From NCBI GenBank assembly GCA_907163375.1, contig CAJQUW010004634.1, positions 1 to 64,000 of the forward strand: a stretch of DNA of 64,000 nt, given 5' to 3'. Origin of the DNA: Prostheceraeus crozeri (taxonomy: Eukaryota > Platyhelminthes > Polycladida > Euryleptidae). How positions within the stretch are numbered: position 1 is the stretch's first letter; the number at the start of each line of letters is the position of its first letter. Made by a program: the position numbers and the translations under genes. Below the pieces are notes generated by a model that ran no database searches, had not been told where the DNA came from, and worked only from the letters and a program-made list of their open reading frames with translations. Positions 9,966 through 21,004 of the stretch are shown in pieces.

Positions 9966-10448
9966 ATGAATAACAAAAAAGAAACAATGAAAAACTTAAA
10001 CATTGAAGACTCCGAGCTTAGCTCGCCGACCTTCGGTTGCTTCTTAAAACAATACGGTAAACAAACAACTACGAATTGTGATCTTAAGAAAATTGCCAAT
10101 CAATTGGGAATAAAGAATTTTCAGATATTGATGAGAAATGAATTACTATTGATAAAAGATGTATCTGAAGTGAATTTTGTAACAAATCTTCACACGTCAG
10201 ATCAAAAAGGAGTACATTGGTCTGCGGGACAAAGAAATAAAAACGGTTCTAATTATTATTTTGACTCATATGGACTTCCACCTACAAATGAAGTAAGAGA
10301 ATTACTTGGCAATGGAACATACAATGCGTTTCAAATTCAAACACCAGGAACTACTTATTGTGGTCAATTATGTATATATGTTTTGTATAAATTACAAAAA
10401 GGAGCACCATTTCTAGATATTATGTTAGAATTGAATAAGGGAATTTAA
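9966..10448 (+). pseudogene. adenain-like cysteine protease (Polinton PRO-like), part of fossil
   Basis: The 160-residue frame has the arrangement of the adenovirus-type maturation protease: a histidine in GVHWSAG, an acidic residue in YYFDSYGLPP, and the glutamine/cysteine pair of PGTTYCGQLCIYVLYKL near the C-terminus. In related viruses this enzyme cleaves capsid precursors. Length and motif order look whole. A small 5-bp-stem hairpin sits inside the coding DNA near 10011-10023. It points towards the integrase on the other strand, and the piggyBac insertion now separates the two. Confidence 0.75.
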
Positions 10449-10498
10449 TTCTCGAAACGTTAGTTCCAATTACTGTAATTAGCCTTTTCACTACGGCT

Positions 10499-10515
10499 GG
10501 CATACCAGGTATGCC
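10499..10515. promoter_or_regulatory. piggyBac subterminal palindrome, left
   Basis: GGCATACCAGGTATGCC, 16 bp inside the left end. It matches the three sites on the right. Confidence 0.7.
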
Positions 10516-10795
10516 ATGCAAATCATTCCGCCAGCAGCGGTAAGGTTTTCCCCATCACGCGCACATTTTACGATTGTCTATTGAACTGACAACGAAGTCA
10601 TTGCTGTATAATACGGTTAACTTTGCCTGTCGAGGTATGTTTTGTTGCAAATAACTAAACACTAAACATGAGGTTAAGTTCGTGAATAAAACTGCAATTT
10701 ATGAAAATATTCTAAAAAAATTAAAACAAACTCGATCTTACATAATCATCAACAAACTAAACTCTTATTCATTGTTGAGAGCAGTTAATAACAAT

Positions 10796-12539
10796 CACAA
10801 GCTAATCGAGTGAAAAAGTTGGAAGCACTTTCCAGTTGAGCACAGTCCAGGTTTTTCCGCACAGGCAGTGCATTGGAACCGTGACATCTTTCGAAGACCA
10901 TTTTTAAAACAGATTCTGCATCTCTTCTGGGGCTTTCAGATCAAATCAGTAGCTGGAATCTTTTCCAAACAATGCTCCTGGCTATTTGCAAGCGACATTC
11001 GCGCTCCAGAGTTGTTTGCTTGTTGAGATTCTCCGCTAGTTTCAATCAGTCGACGACGGTTAGGTTTTCGTTTGCGAGCAGAGCCAGTTTCAAGTACGAG
11101 ATATTCGATGACTTTGTCTGTGTAGCGTAGAAAAGTGAGTGAGCCACCGTACCTTTGATAAAGCACAAAAGAATTTCTGACCAATATATGAATTAGGTAA
11201 ATAGCGTATTTGGTAAACCACTTGTGTATGTTTTTCGTGTGGGGGAATATGGTTCCAGGCATCTGTCTGCGAGATCTACCCCGCCCATGTTTTTATTGTA
11301 GAGCAAAACTGAGTTGGGTTTGCAGGCAGTAGTTGAAACTCTATCCTTTGAGCGGGACACAACTTCCGTGGTACCAGCGTGGGAAAAAGAATCTATCATG
11401 TAGATCAGTTTTTTCCGCTTGCTTTTTTTGTCATCATATCGACTGATTAGTACGTCACCCTTGCGCATAAAAAGACATTGCTGCGCTTGAAAATTGCGAT
11501 TGCGTAATTGAGGCGGTGGGCCTCTGTTGCTGCGGATGGTTCCAATAAGTAACGTATCATATTCCAAGAGATATTCGGCGAGAGCATATGAAGAAAACCA
11601 ATTGTCGAGGAAAATGTGATATCCCAAATCAAAGAGCGGACGAGAAAGTTGAACAACAACTTGTTCGGACTTCTTCAATGAGCAGTTTATTTCATCATCC
11701 CAAGTGTTTTTTCCAGAATACAGAAGAAAATTCCATACGTATCCAGTACTCGCCTCAGATAAGACAAAAGTTTTCAAACCGTAGCGGGCGCGCTTATTTG
11801 GCACATATTGCCGAAAGTGAAATCTACCTTTGAATAAAAGCACAGTCTCATCAACAGAAATTTCACGTTCAGGCAAGTAGTTATTCATACAAATATCACG
11901 AACCATATCACAAAAAGGCAGAATTTTATCTTCACTCTTTGAATCAGTAGAAAGCGAGTTGTAGGATGCAGAGCGAACAAATTTAGTTATTGAGAAAAAT
12001 CGGTCTCGTGGCAAGCACTCCATTCGTTCAAAGAAAGGACTGAAGTATTTTTCGTCTTTGCTCCAGTAAAGGTGAAGTTCTGGCTTCTTGTTAAGTCCCA
12101 TGAGTAGAGATAATCCGAAATATTTCCGCATTGCATCTTCCGTCACGCTGTCCTATTCCTTTGCGAGTTCATTATCGCTGCGATATATCTCATGCCTCTC
12201 ATTTGTCCATTTCGCTATTGTGGAAAACAATTTAGATGACAGGAACAAATCAACGAAAAATGAAATATCTTCAACATTTTCAGGAACATCAAGTAAAGGG
12301 TTTATGCTAGGTGTGCCTAAGAATTCAGGCATATCAGTCAAACGCGAGTCTCTATCTGGCTCAACAAAATGCCAATCACCAGGATTTTGGATTTCAGCCT
12401 CATCCTCACTAGAACTGTCTTCGTCACCTTCTTCATCAGAATATGTCGGCTCTTCATCTGAATTGATGGGACTGTGCGCCGGGTGATGGAATAAATTGTT
12501 AATTGCGCTAGACTTGGCAGCTCTTGAAGATCGCGACAT
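10796..12539 (-). pseudogene. piggyBac transposase, three breaks
   Basis: The start at 12539 (MSRSSRAAKSS) precedes an acidic region (SDEEPTYSDEEGDEDSSSED) typical of the family N-terminus. The core has the three catalytic aspartates in ISVDETVLLFKGR, GYHIFLDNWFSS and NMGGVDLADR. The C-terminal cysteine-rich domain (KRCRICFKNG...CTACAEKPGLCSTGKC) is coded at 10796-10935. An in-frame stop at 12153-12155 separates the acidic region from the core. A frameshift lies just after the third aspartate (about 11262). An in-frame stop at 10936-10938 precedes the cysteine-rich domain. The enzyme would excise and insert at TTAA; this copy is dead. Confidence 0.92.
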
Positions 12540-12772
12540 GATCCTTGGTTGTACTAAATGCAGAAATGAATGCGTGTTCTCCCGCCTAATTGACCTGCAA
12601 CGCTGTGAGTGCAAATTATCCAATCAAAAGCGACTTATTCACGGCCGATTCTGACGAACTTGTTATTGTTCGAAAGCGCATTCTACGGTGGATGTGTTTC
12701 CCTAAGTCAACATCTAGAGATATGTGCACAAATGACGATAAAACACTGATTCTCATCTAAAAACATGAATCT

Positions 12773-12898
12773 GGCATACCAGGTATGCCAGATTTCCTTA
12801 CCGTATTTTAGAGGGATGATTTGTCATGGCATACCTGGTATGCCAGATTCGCTTACTGTATTTTGAATGATGCTTATCCAGGGCATACCTGGTATGCC
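12773..12898. promoter_or_regulatory. piggyBac subterminal palindromes, right, three copies
   Basis: The sites are 12773-12789, 12828-12844 and 12882-12898. They sit in a ~54-55-bp tandem repeat with a shared TTAC(C/T)GTATTTT between them. The even spacing suggests cooperative binding. Confidence 0.7.
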
Positions 12899-12987
12899 TG
12901 CCGTATTTTCAGGGAATGACTTCTAAAAGCTTACCGTAGTGAAAAGGTTAAAGTTCAAACGAAGCTAGCTAAAGCGCCACCAAAAGG

Positions 12988-13347
12988 TTAAAGCTCGGTT
13001 ATTTGTAATTCGTTTTGATAAAATCTGCCAGTGATTTTATCATCATCTAAATCTCTAATTTCATAAGTAATCGGATAAGTTTGATCTATTTTACAAACTT
13101 CAAATATCTCTTTAGTCCAATAGCCAACAAAGCCTTTTTCAAATTTATTCTTATACTTAAATATTCGTGCCCCATCTCCAATTTTAAATTTCGGCTTACG
13201 TTTCTGTAAATTCGGATTACTCTCATTCGAATAATTATTTTCGAATATTTTCTTTCGTATCAAATCAGGTTCATCAGAAGCATTCTTTGGAGTTTCTTCA
13301 ATACCTGAATGAACTTTATTATTGTACTGATCTACAATTCCTGGTAA
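12988..13347 (-). pseudogene. Polinton-type integrase, C-terminal part
   Basis: Contains the SH3/chromo-like C-terminal segment of virus-type integrases: KPKFKIGDGARIFKYKNKFE, a GYWTKEIFEV strand and a YEIRDLDDDKITGRFYQNEL end. In the family this part binds DNA next to the catalytic core. It is separated from the core (14412-15005) by the pogo-like MITE and ends 41 bp from the piggyBac element. Confidence 0.75.
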
Positions 13348-13349
13348 TA

Positions 13350-14411
13350 CAGTATAATTCGCATATATCGGCTTCGGCTATATCGGCGGTTCGTCTATAT
13401 CGGCGGTTTCTTTTTGTCCCGGCAGAATTTCCTATCTTTTCCATATAATTGAGTTCGCTTATATCGGCTTCGGCTATATCGGCGATTCGCCTATATCGGC
13501 GCATTTTCGCTGTCCCTGACAGAAAAAAATTCGTTTTAAACGGCAGATTTCCTGGAAACCCTCAAGCGGTGTGTTTTGCCTAGAAGAGTCACTAGAATGA
13601 CAGTATATGTGGACGCGGATGGCTGTAGATTCTGTTAGGACTATCCGATTCTAACTATTCTAGTGGCATGTGAAAATTTAGATCTTCTACAATTCATCTC
13701 GATCATGTTTGGGGGTTTGATCAAAATGGTAGAATCTAGCAGCCGAGGAAAGATAAGTAGGCTTGCCACTGTATCTCACTGATAATTCTCACATAATTAG
13801 TCTTTCATTTGACGTGATGATTGCATTGTTAACGCCTTCACCTACGATGCTATTGTCAGACCTGACTTAGTGACTGTTGCGTCACCCCTGCTCGCCACCC
13901 CATCCATCTCTATGGTTTTGCCTGCACGTGACTCTTAGCAGCGTCTTGATTGACTTAGATTGGCTGGCTTCGCCTGCACGTGACTCTTAGCAGCGTCTTG
14001 ATTTATGCATACTCTTCTTTGTTTTGTGCTTCATATAGCAGGTAAGCATTTAGGCATGAAGAAGCTTCAATCTTCTTGATTCAAAAAGCATATTCAGTTT
14101 TTGACAAACATAGTGATATCCGGTTTGCGATACTTACGTTGAAAGCATCAGTTCAGAAAGGCACAATTTTTAGATATCTATTGATTACATAGACACAATT
14201 ACATGTACATGTACTGAACATGTTGGACAATAAGTCAATATGTACATGAGTCAATACACGTATATACATTGTATGATGCATGGCATGATCTCAGAGCTCG
14301 TGTAGATTTCACAAAACTTCAAAATTCAGGAAGTTCGCATATATCGGCGGTTCGCGTATATCGGCGGTTTTCGTCTGTCCCTTGAGGCGCCGATATATGC
14401 GAATTCCACTG
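13350..14411. mobile_element. pogo/Tigger-like MITE inside the integrase gene
   Basis: The element is flanked by TA (13348-13349 and 14412-14413). It begins with CAGTATAATTCGCATATATC and ends with the inverse of CAGTGGAATTCGCATATATC. Near both ends TATATCGGCGGTTCG recurs. It has no transposase. The first nine bases agree with the Tigger element at 598, so a related enzyme could have moved it. The internal direct repeat CCTGCACGTGACTCTTAGCA... occurs at 13921-13951 and 13973-14003. Confidence 0.88.
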
Positions 14412-15005
14412 TATCTTCAACCATTTCTGATTACCTTGCTCAGTAAATTTCTTGAATATTTTATTTTTTAAAGTTCTATTAAACCTCTCTATTACTACAG
14501 CTTTGCCAGCATTTTCTGTGGAATAAACAGTTTCAAATAATGGTTTAACATTTCTGTTATAAAACTCAGATCCCTTATCAACAAACAATTTTTTTGGCTT
14601 TCTATTACTTTCTTTAAAGATTTCTTCAAACGCATATTTAACTGACAGACCACTTTTGTTTTTTAAAGGCTTTGCCCAAGCGTATCGTGTATATAAATCT
14701 ATAACGGTCAATGCGTATTTGTAGTCTCTTTCATTCGGCATGTTGATTAGATCAGCACTCCAAATATCATCTTTATTAAATACTTTTACTTTCAATAGAT
14801 ATTTTGGCTTTCTATATTCTTTATGAATTTCGGAGGCATAAGCTCCACTATGCCGATCTAGGTCATTCGACATTTCGGACGCGTAGGTTTCAGAGTTATG
14901 AGCTTTGTCTAAACCCTGACCGAACAGTATTTTTGCTTGTAAAGCTTTCTTTACGAACATTCTTTCAATTCTTTCTCTAAAGGAAGGATTTTGAATATTA
15001 TCCAA
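14412..15005 (-). pseudogene. Polinton-type integrase core, preceded by end of PLA2-like region
   Basis: The catalytic core shows the retroviral-type DDE pattern: an aspartate in IWSADLINM, a second in LFVDKGSEFYN, and the glutamate in VVIERFNRTLKNKI. The first ~50 residues (FRERIERMFVKKALQAKILFG) look like the tail of the PLA2-like domain rather than integrase, so the two seem to share one transcript or one polyprotein. In related elements the integrase inserts the virus DNA into the host chromosome. Confidence 0.85.
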
Positions 15006-15379
15006 TTCTTATATCATTTTCTTATCTGCTTCATGTCGAGAACTTAGGTCATGATTTCGATAAGCTAAATCGTGTCTATAAGCTGCTGCATCAACTCTGT
15101 TTATTAGTTCTTCACCTGGCTTTGGATTATTATTTTCATCTAGTCTTATATCTAATCGAGTGCCTGGACCGGTATGTGAATGAACAGGAAGATGTTTTTC
15201 TTTTGAATATTTACTCCAAATAAATCCAGGAAAGTTTCTAATGTCTTTTGTATGTCACCTCCGGTGTGCAGCCGACCGGTGTGCGACCGATGGCCAGAAT
15301 GTACGTTTAATAGATAATTCAATAAATCTAAATTAGCAATTTTTAATTTAATTAAATTTTCGGAATTTGTAGAATACAT
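15006..15379 (-). pseudogene. parvovirus-type phospholipase A2-like region
   Basis: Read on the minus strand the region shows a calcium-loop-like HTGPGTRLD and the active-site-like AAYRHDLAYRNHD (HD..Y), as in the PLA2-like domain of parvoviruses and of some Polinton/adintovirus relatives, where it helps virions leave endosomes. The region is broken (about one to two breaks). It continues into the integrase reading frame on the left. Confidence 0.6.
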
Positions 15380-15436
15380 TTTAAAGATAAAAAAATATTT
15401 ATAACATTACAACAATATATCTATCACAAAATATAT

Positions 15437-15799
15437 TTACCTAATCATACTAGGACTTAGATATATTCCAGAACCATCTTTAGTTTCTTTTATTTGTATC
15501 AAGTCATCAACATTGTGGAGAACATTTTTAAGAACTCGTTTTCCTTCATCAACTAAATTTAATTTACTAATAAAATTATCTACTACTCCTTGCCCTCTAG
15601 CAACTTTCTCTAACTCTCTATTATGACGTTTTTGTTCTTCTAATGCTGCCTTCTCTGATTTATTTTTATTTACTGCCTGGAAAATACCAGCTGTCCCACC
15701 TGCAACACTTCCTGCTGCTGCTATGCCACCTATTATTAGAGGAATTAATGGGAGAATTCCACCATTCTTTTCTTCTTGTAATTTAATGTTCTCTATCAT
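15437..15799 (-). CDS. glycine-rich hydrophobic virion-like protein of the fossil
   Basis: 120 residues; the frame looks whole. Residues about 14-41 (GILPLIPLIIGGIAAAGSVA...) form a glycine/alanine-rich hydrophobic segment, followed by a charged helix (KSEKAALEEQKRHNRELEKV). This pattern resembles small minor virion or membrane-active proteins of adeno-like and Polinton-like viruses. The exact family is not recognised. It lies between the PLA2-like and capsid-like genes on the same strand. Confidence 0.5.
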   Translation of the reverse strand: MIENIKLQEEKNGGILPLIPLIIGGIAAAGSVAGGTAGIFQAVNKNKSEKAALEEQKRHNRELEKVARGQGVVDNFISKLNLVDEGKRVLKNVLHNVDDLIQIKETKDGSGIYLSPSMIR

Positions 15800-15971
15800 T
15801 GGTTTACTTATGTAATATTTCTTTTTATCAATAGTAATAGTTTTAGGTGTATTTTTGTCAACAATGTTACTTAGTTTTAATTCAAGTTTTATTATTACTT
15901 TTCGCTTGCGACAGTTTTAATAAAAAATTTTAAGTTAAGAACAAATTTTAAGTTACCAAAAATTTTAATTA

Positions 15972-16071
15972 ACCTATAGAACTTTGTTCAAGAGGCTTTA
16001 GCCTATCGGACCAAAGGTCCTCAGGATACTAACCTATAGAACTTTGTTCAGAGGCTTTAGCCGATCCTAAC
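15972..16071. repeat. cluster of mini-hairpins at the 3' end of the capsid-like gene
   Basis: Contains AGGCTTTAGCCT, GGACCAAAGGTCC and GAACTTTGTTC, each a 4-5-bp stem with a 2-3-nt loop, with the first and last types repeated. Nearly the same ~60-bp cluster occurs inverted at 22049-22108. Confidence 0.8.
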
Positions 16072-17001
16072 CATCTTTCCATTAAGAATTTCAATAGAAT
16101 ATTTTACATCTTCTAGCAGTAAACCATAAGTCATTAATGAAGTTGTGGAATCTTTCTTTTCAATATTAATTGTTACATCACAATCATTTTTAACAATATC
16201 TTCAGACTGTGCACTTAAATCGAAACAGAAAACAGGATATAAATGTCTCCAATCTCCAGGAGTTAATTGTGGTTCATCCCCAAATTCTATACAAAGATTT
16301 CTATAAGCATCATGTCCTTCCATAAATTGATTATTGGTATCATCGAATCTTAATGGATCAATAGGATAACGTGTTTGATTTGAAGCATCTTGTAAACTTT
16401 GAATTGTATTAATATGAAAAAGATTGTTGTTCTTATCAAAACTTGGAGAATCATTTCTTTGAAAAGTTAGCAATGAATATCTTGGAGTTTTCGAAGTTCT
16501 AGTAAAATGCCAGTTAAATCTTTGCTCTGAAAAAGTTACTGAACTAGCAGTACGCTTTAGAAAATTTACTGGAATTGGTTTGTTAGTATTTAATTTTTTT
16601 GCAATAGTTAATTCAACCCCTAAACTAGGAGTAATATGTTTTATCCACCATTCAAGTCTATCAATTTCTAAATATGCTTTTTTCCAGTCTTACCATAAAA
16701 GATTAATTCATTATTTGCTGTGCGATGAATTATTAATTTAAATTTTAATTGATATGATATTTTGTCATAATCTAAATATCCGAATAATGGAGACAATGAC
16801 CAATTTACTGTCTGTTTACTTTTCTTGTTAAATTCACGTCTTTCTTTATATGCACTATTGTTTGTTTTATTTAAATGATTTGCAATATTTTCTACATCTT
16901 TCGCAATTCCTGCTGCATCTGTTCCAGCGTGAGTTAAATCATCAACAATTATACCATCATTATTATCTGGAAACCAACCCGAGAAAAAAAACTTATCAAC
17001 T
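16057..17001 (-). pseudogene. major-capsid-like protein, downstream part
   Basis: This region carries the C-terminal two-thirds of a beta-rich protein (GWFPDNNDG, then SLSPLFGYLDYDK..., then GDWRHLYPVFCFDLSAQ). The N-terminal part lies at 21005-21441, with the 4.0-kb insertion between. Size and beta-rich make-up fit a double-jelly-roll capsid protein. This is an inference from gene context and my memory of similar proteins in invertebrate virus-like elements. About one further break is seen in this part. Confidence 0.55.
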
Positions 17002-17842
17002 TTACCAAATATTTGGTATTTACTTGGAAAATTTATAAGATTTAAATAGTTTAACAAACGTTTTGGAAATTTAACAAATTTAGGAAATGTGTAACAAATG
17101 CCTAACAAATATTTGCTACATTTTGTATGTAAGTCGACATTAACGAATTTTGCGAAATTTAGAGAACGTTTATCAAATGCCTAGGTAATATTTGTTTGGT
17201 TATCCAAACAAATGATTTTTTTGCATTTACTAAGTTTGATGAAAGAAAAATCTTGCAATAGGTAGGATCCGCTTATGAGTAGCTGTCGTAGAAGGCGGTT
17301 TTAATTTCATGGTGATTTCAATGTGCGGTAACTTCACCCGTACAATTTTTTGAACTCATGCATATCACAAGGATGATCATCAGCTCTCATAAACTCTGAT
17401 TACAATCATCTCTCAATAAAATAGAAATGCAACGTCACAGGAAATACCTATTCTATAACTTTCCGTCACTATATTAAGGAAATTCGTCACGCGCACGCAG
17501 CTGAGGAAGTTCGTTCACATTGTTGGCAGCCTGGTCGTGGCCGCATTCGCGAGCCATGACTGAAGAGCAACGGTCAATAATATTCTTTCGCTGCGAACTG
17601 TTGATACCTGTGACTCAGCGTCCCTGCTTAATAATTATTATCCGCCCATCACGTGGGACAGAAAGCTGCGCAAGGCGCAGTAGCTTGTGCACTCCTCGCT
17701 CTCGTGGTCTATCGAACTCGTGTTTACGTTAACTGCTTAATATTACAAAAGTCAGCGCATCAAGAGGATATTTCTACTTACACACCTTTATTTATTCATC
17801 GTCGGTTTGTGATCGTCTACGTTTTTTCATCATCTTGCTTAG

Positions 17843-17987
17843 TTATCATGCACAACATGGAGCACAATTCGAAAATGAACACTCGCATGTAGTCAGTGAG
17901 TTCTTCCAGTCAATGAAGCCATCAAGTTCCTTTGATTTTTGCATCAGAATTAAAAATGCACCTCTTGGATCAAACTACAGAAAAAGG
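17843..17987 (+). other. possible exon inside the 4.0-kb element
   Basis: A pyrimidine-rich tract ending TTGCTTAG precedes an open stretch (...SEFFQSMKPSSSFDFCIRIK...) that ends at a GTAAGC donor-like site. It is unrecognised and could be chance. Confidence 0.2.
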
Positions 17988-18300
17988 GTAAGCTTCTAAA
18001 TGTTTCTGAATTTATTTTGTCAACTTAGTTTCAGCATTTAACTGCAAGTCTAGGTACATGTATTTGGAAATCCCGAAAACAAAATCAAAGGAGAGATTTG
18101 GTCATGGATTTGGATTTATTGACCGTGAACACGTAGAGACATTTCTATTATTGACTACTGCTATATCTGCTCTTAATTTTACAAATACTAAAGAGCTACT
18201 AGCGTCATACTTAATTTGCTGATAACAAAATATTTCAATTCCTCTTAGTTCCTCATAGCAGACATATCACATTTTAGGAGTCCTACCAATACTTTGAATT

Positions 18301-18426
18301 CATTTGTGTAATCGAAAACCCAAGTAAAGCGATGTGTTTCTTGATAGCTATAATATTTATTTATATATAAATATTATAGCTATCAAGAAACACATCGTTT
18401 TACTTGGGTTTTCCATCACACAAATG
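18301..18426. repeat. 60-bp-arm hairpin palindrome
   Basis: 18301-18360 pairs with 18367-18426 with only a few mismatches and a 6-nt loop (TTATAT). It includes AGCTATCAAGAAACACATCG. It may be a small foldback element. Confidence 0.85.
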
Positions 18427-19063
18427 ATGTCACATGCCCAAGGCTTATTCACTTTGAATTTAATATGAGAATGTGCATGTATATCAGTTTTCACGACGAC
18501 GTTTCTCGTTGAAAAATCGATCAAAAGTTGATTGTGTCGTCAAAAGAATCATAATCAAATTGGAATATGTTGAAATGGTAATATATTGTTTTCAAATTCG
18601 TAATTTCTGATTGCTTACATTGAAAATGGCACAAACATCTGGTTATGTTGAGACAAAATAGTTGCATGCTAAAAACCTTAGAAACTATGAGCACGAAAGA
18701 ACTTAATTAGCGCATCAAAACCATTTTAATTTAGCACTTCAATATTTAGATGTGTAGTATACTTGTGCAATAGTATCAATATTTGGATGACAAATAATTG
18801 AAAAAATTTTTGAAACAGTCAAACATGCTATAAGTCATAAAGTTCTATTTCAGGACTGCAAAAATTTTAGATGGAGAATGTTTTTATCAATGCGGACAAA
18901 CTATTGAGCTATTCGATGTCTGCTTAAGTTGTGCAATTTAATCTATTTTCTGAAAGATGGATCCATCAAGGAAGCTTGTTTAAATAGGTCACTATTTCCA
19001 TTTTATATATGTTGAATTGAAAACCTGTAGCTACCGCCTATGATATTCAATTAATTTTTTCAG

Positions 19064-19272
19064 AATTGCCACATTTTAAAAAATGGTATCAATTTGACAT
19101 TTCGAGTAGTTTAGGAAAACTGATCAAGCACACAAAAGGCATAGATGCTACACGACGGACTGCACGTTGTAGGCTAGCCTACATGCACACTGTAATAAAG
19201 ATCAGTCATGCGTTGCAGTCCAACAATAGGTTTAGTTTTGCAAAATCAATAATTTTTCATGCTTTACGATAA
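19064..19272 (+). other. possible terminal exon inside the 4.0-kb element
   Basis: A TTAATTTTTTCAG acceptor-like site is followed by an open frame to TAA at 19270-19272 (PHFKKWYQFDISSSLGKLIK...). An AATAAA-type signal (CAATAAAAGT) follows within 20 bases. The phase does not join directly to the candidate exon at 17843-17987. No family is recognised. Confidence 0.2.
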
Positions 19273-21004
19273 ATATAAAACAATAAAAGTACAAACTCAT
19301 TGCTACTCTTTTATTCAATTTGTGTTTACTTATTACAAATTATGCTTCGCACTTTTCAATATCATCGTAGGCCTAGCTATTATGGTCACATGTTAGTTGT
19401 AGGCCCACCATGAATTACCCGTAGAGATGCTGTCATATAAGCGGTAGACAAGATGACATTACGTGTGTATGTGTTTGCAGATTGTGATTTTAAACAAATT
19501 GTTTAAAATAAAATAGAATATCAAAATAAAATCACATGTGCGGTATTAAATACTATAATAAAAATTGAAGCATTCATGAATATCTTCATCGCATGAACGG
19601 TTGACAAGCAGTCGGTAATAGGCTACATCTCGGTAAGGCTCTGTTTTAATTTGCAGATTGCATTTTTTGTAAAAACAGTTACTGGTACTTGAATATCAAA
19701 ATAAAATTATTGATAAATACTAAAAGTATTGATTAAAAAAATAATTGATCAATTGTTAATGATCACAATTCAACCACTCTTGAATATCTTCATTTGCTAT
19801 CAAAATTCCTAAGAATATCGCTTCCCACATTGTCAGAGATGAAATGATTCAAAAGCAGTTTTCTTAATAGTCTTTACTGTAACACCTAAAATTACTATAA
19901 ATGATTTATCTTCTTAACTTTGAGTAGGCCTACCCATAGAATGTTAATTAAGATCTGTTAAGTATGATGATTCTGCTCTGCACATCAGCACAATATTTGT
20001 CTTCTTTTTTACAGGTGTTGATTGATGAGGCTGTGTATCTGTCCATCGATGACTCAATACCTGACCTACATTCGGCTGTTTTTCCGTCTTGTCTTGTGAG
20101 CTAATTAACCCCGAAAAGTACTGGAATTATTCTTTATCCATAAATCTCTCATACTCGCAACGTCCCAGCGATCATCAGATTTGGACAACCGCGTTGTGGT
20201 CCAACCGCGAAGATGTTTTTTTCAGTGACCTCGTATCTTCGCTCCAAACTTCATTTGGTAGTGACTGTTTCTCCGCTGAACTGTAAATTTTTCGTGACAT
20301 TACCTCTATTCTTAAAAATGTAACTGATAACGGCGCGACGGTGTTTGACTCGAAATGACAGTGTTTCAGATGAAGTGAAATGCGTATTCGGGCTGTGGGC
20401 ATGCTTTCTGTTTGGAAGGATTTTCAAATGAAGAATGATCAAATCCGGATAGAGAAATTTCCTTTATGTTGATAAAAGTGATATTCATATTCTCTATGAA
20501 TGTTATCGTACAAAGTATAATTTTAGTAAGATCAGTCATTTTATTCTATAGTCATGCAGTTTTATATGCCGTACGGATTTTGAACGATTTTGAGCATGAA
20601 TAATTCGAGCAGAGCGTCTTACTAGCTATCTTTTTGCCGAATTATGATTGTTTTGGGTTTCTATTTGATAAATATAAAACATTTCATACAAGATGTTTTT
20701 CATGAATTCAAATTTGCAAATGTTTCGTAATCGCCTATGAAGTAGGATAAAATTTGCTTATTATTTACTAAACATATTATAAAAGCCAGAAATAATTTCC
20801 TAGATGTTTTGTAAAAGTTTGGAAAATTTACAAAATATTTATTAAACATTTCGTAAAAGTTCAGAAAATTTGCCAAATATTTTGTGGAAGTTTGGAAAGT
20901 TTGCTAAATATTTAGTAAATGTTTAGAAATGTACTAGGTTTGATAAATATTTCTTAAATGTTTAGGACTTTTATGCCAAGTACGTGGTAAGTATTTGTTA
21001 AACT

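Larger units (their letters stand above)
10483..12947 (-). mobile_element. piggyBac-type DNA transposon inserted in the virus fossil
   Basis: The terminal inverted repeats are CCTTTTCACTACGG on the left and its exact inverse on the right. The target is TTAA at 12948-12951 and TTAG at 10479-10482 (one change from TTAA), as expected of piggyBac. A 17-bp palindrome GGCATACC(A/T)GGTATGCC lies once near the left end and three times near the right end, probably transposase-binding sites. The transposase is on the minus strand. Confidence 0.93.
17002..21001. mobile_element. 4.0-kb element inserted in the capsid-like gene
   Basis: The ends mirror each other: TTACCAAATATTTGG...TACTTGG on the left and the inverse of TTAACAAATACTT...TACTTGG on the right. 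Both ends then carry many diverged copies of a ~37-bp subterminal word around AAATTTACAAAATATTT. ACT occurs just outside both ends (16999-17001 and 21002-21004), a likely 3-bp target duplication. No transposase is recognised inside, so it is non-autonomous or of an unfamiliar type. A 3-bp duplication would suit PIF/Harbinger, but ACT is not the usual target. Confidence 0.65.

Noticed and set aside
13319-13504. ORF with ADIAEADI-type repeats
   Set aside because: It is coded by the subterminal TATATCGGCGGTT repeats of the MITE.
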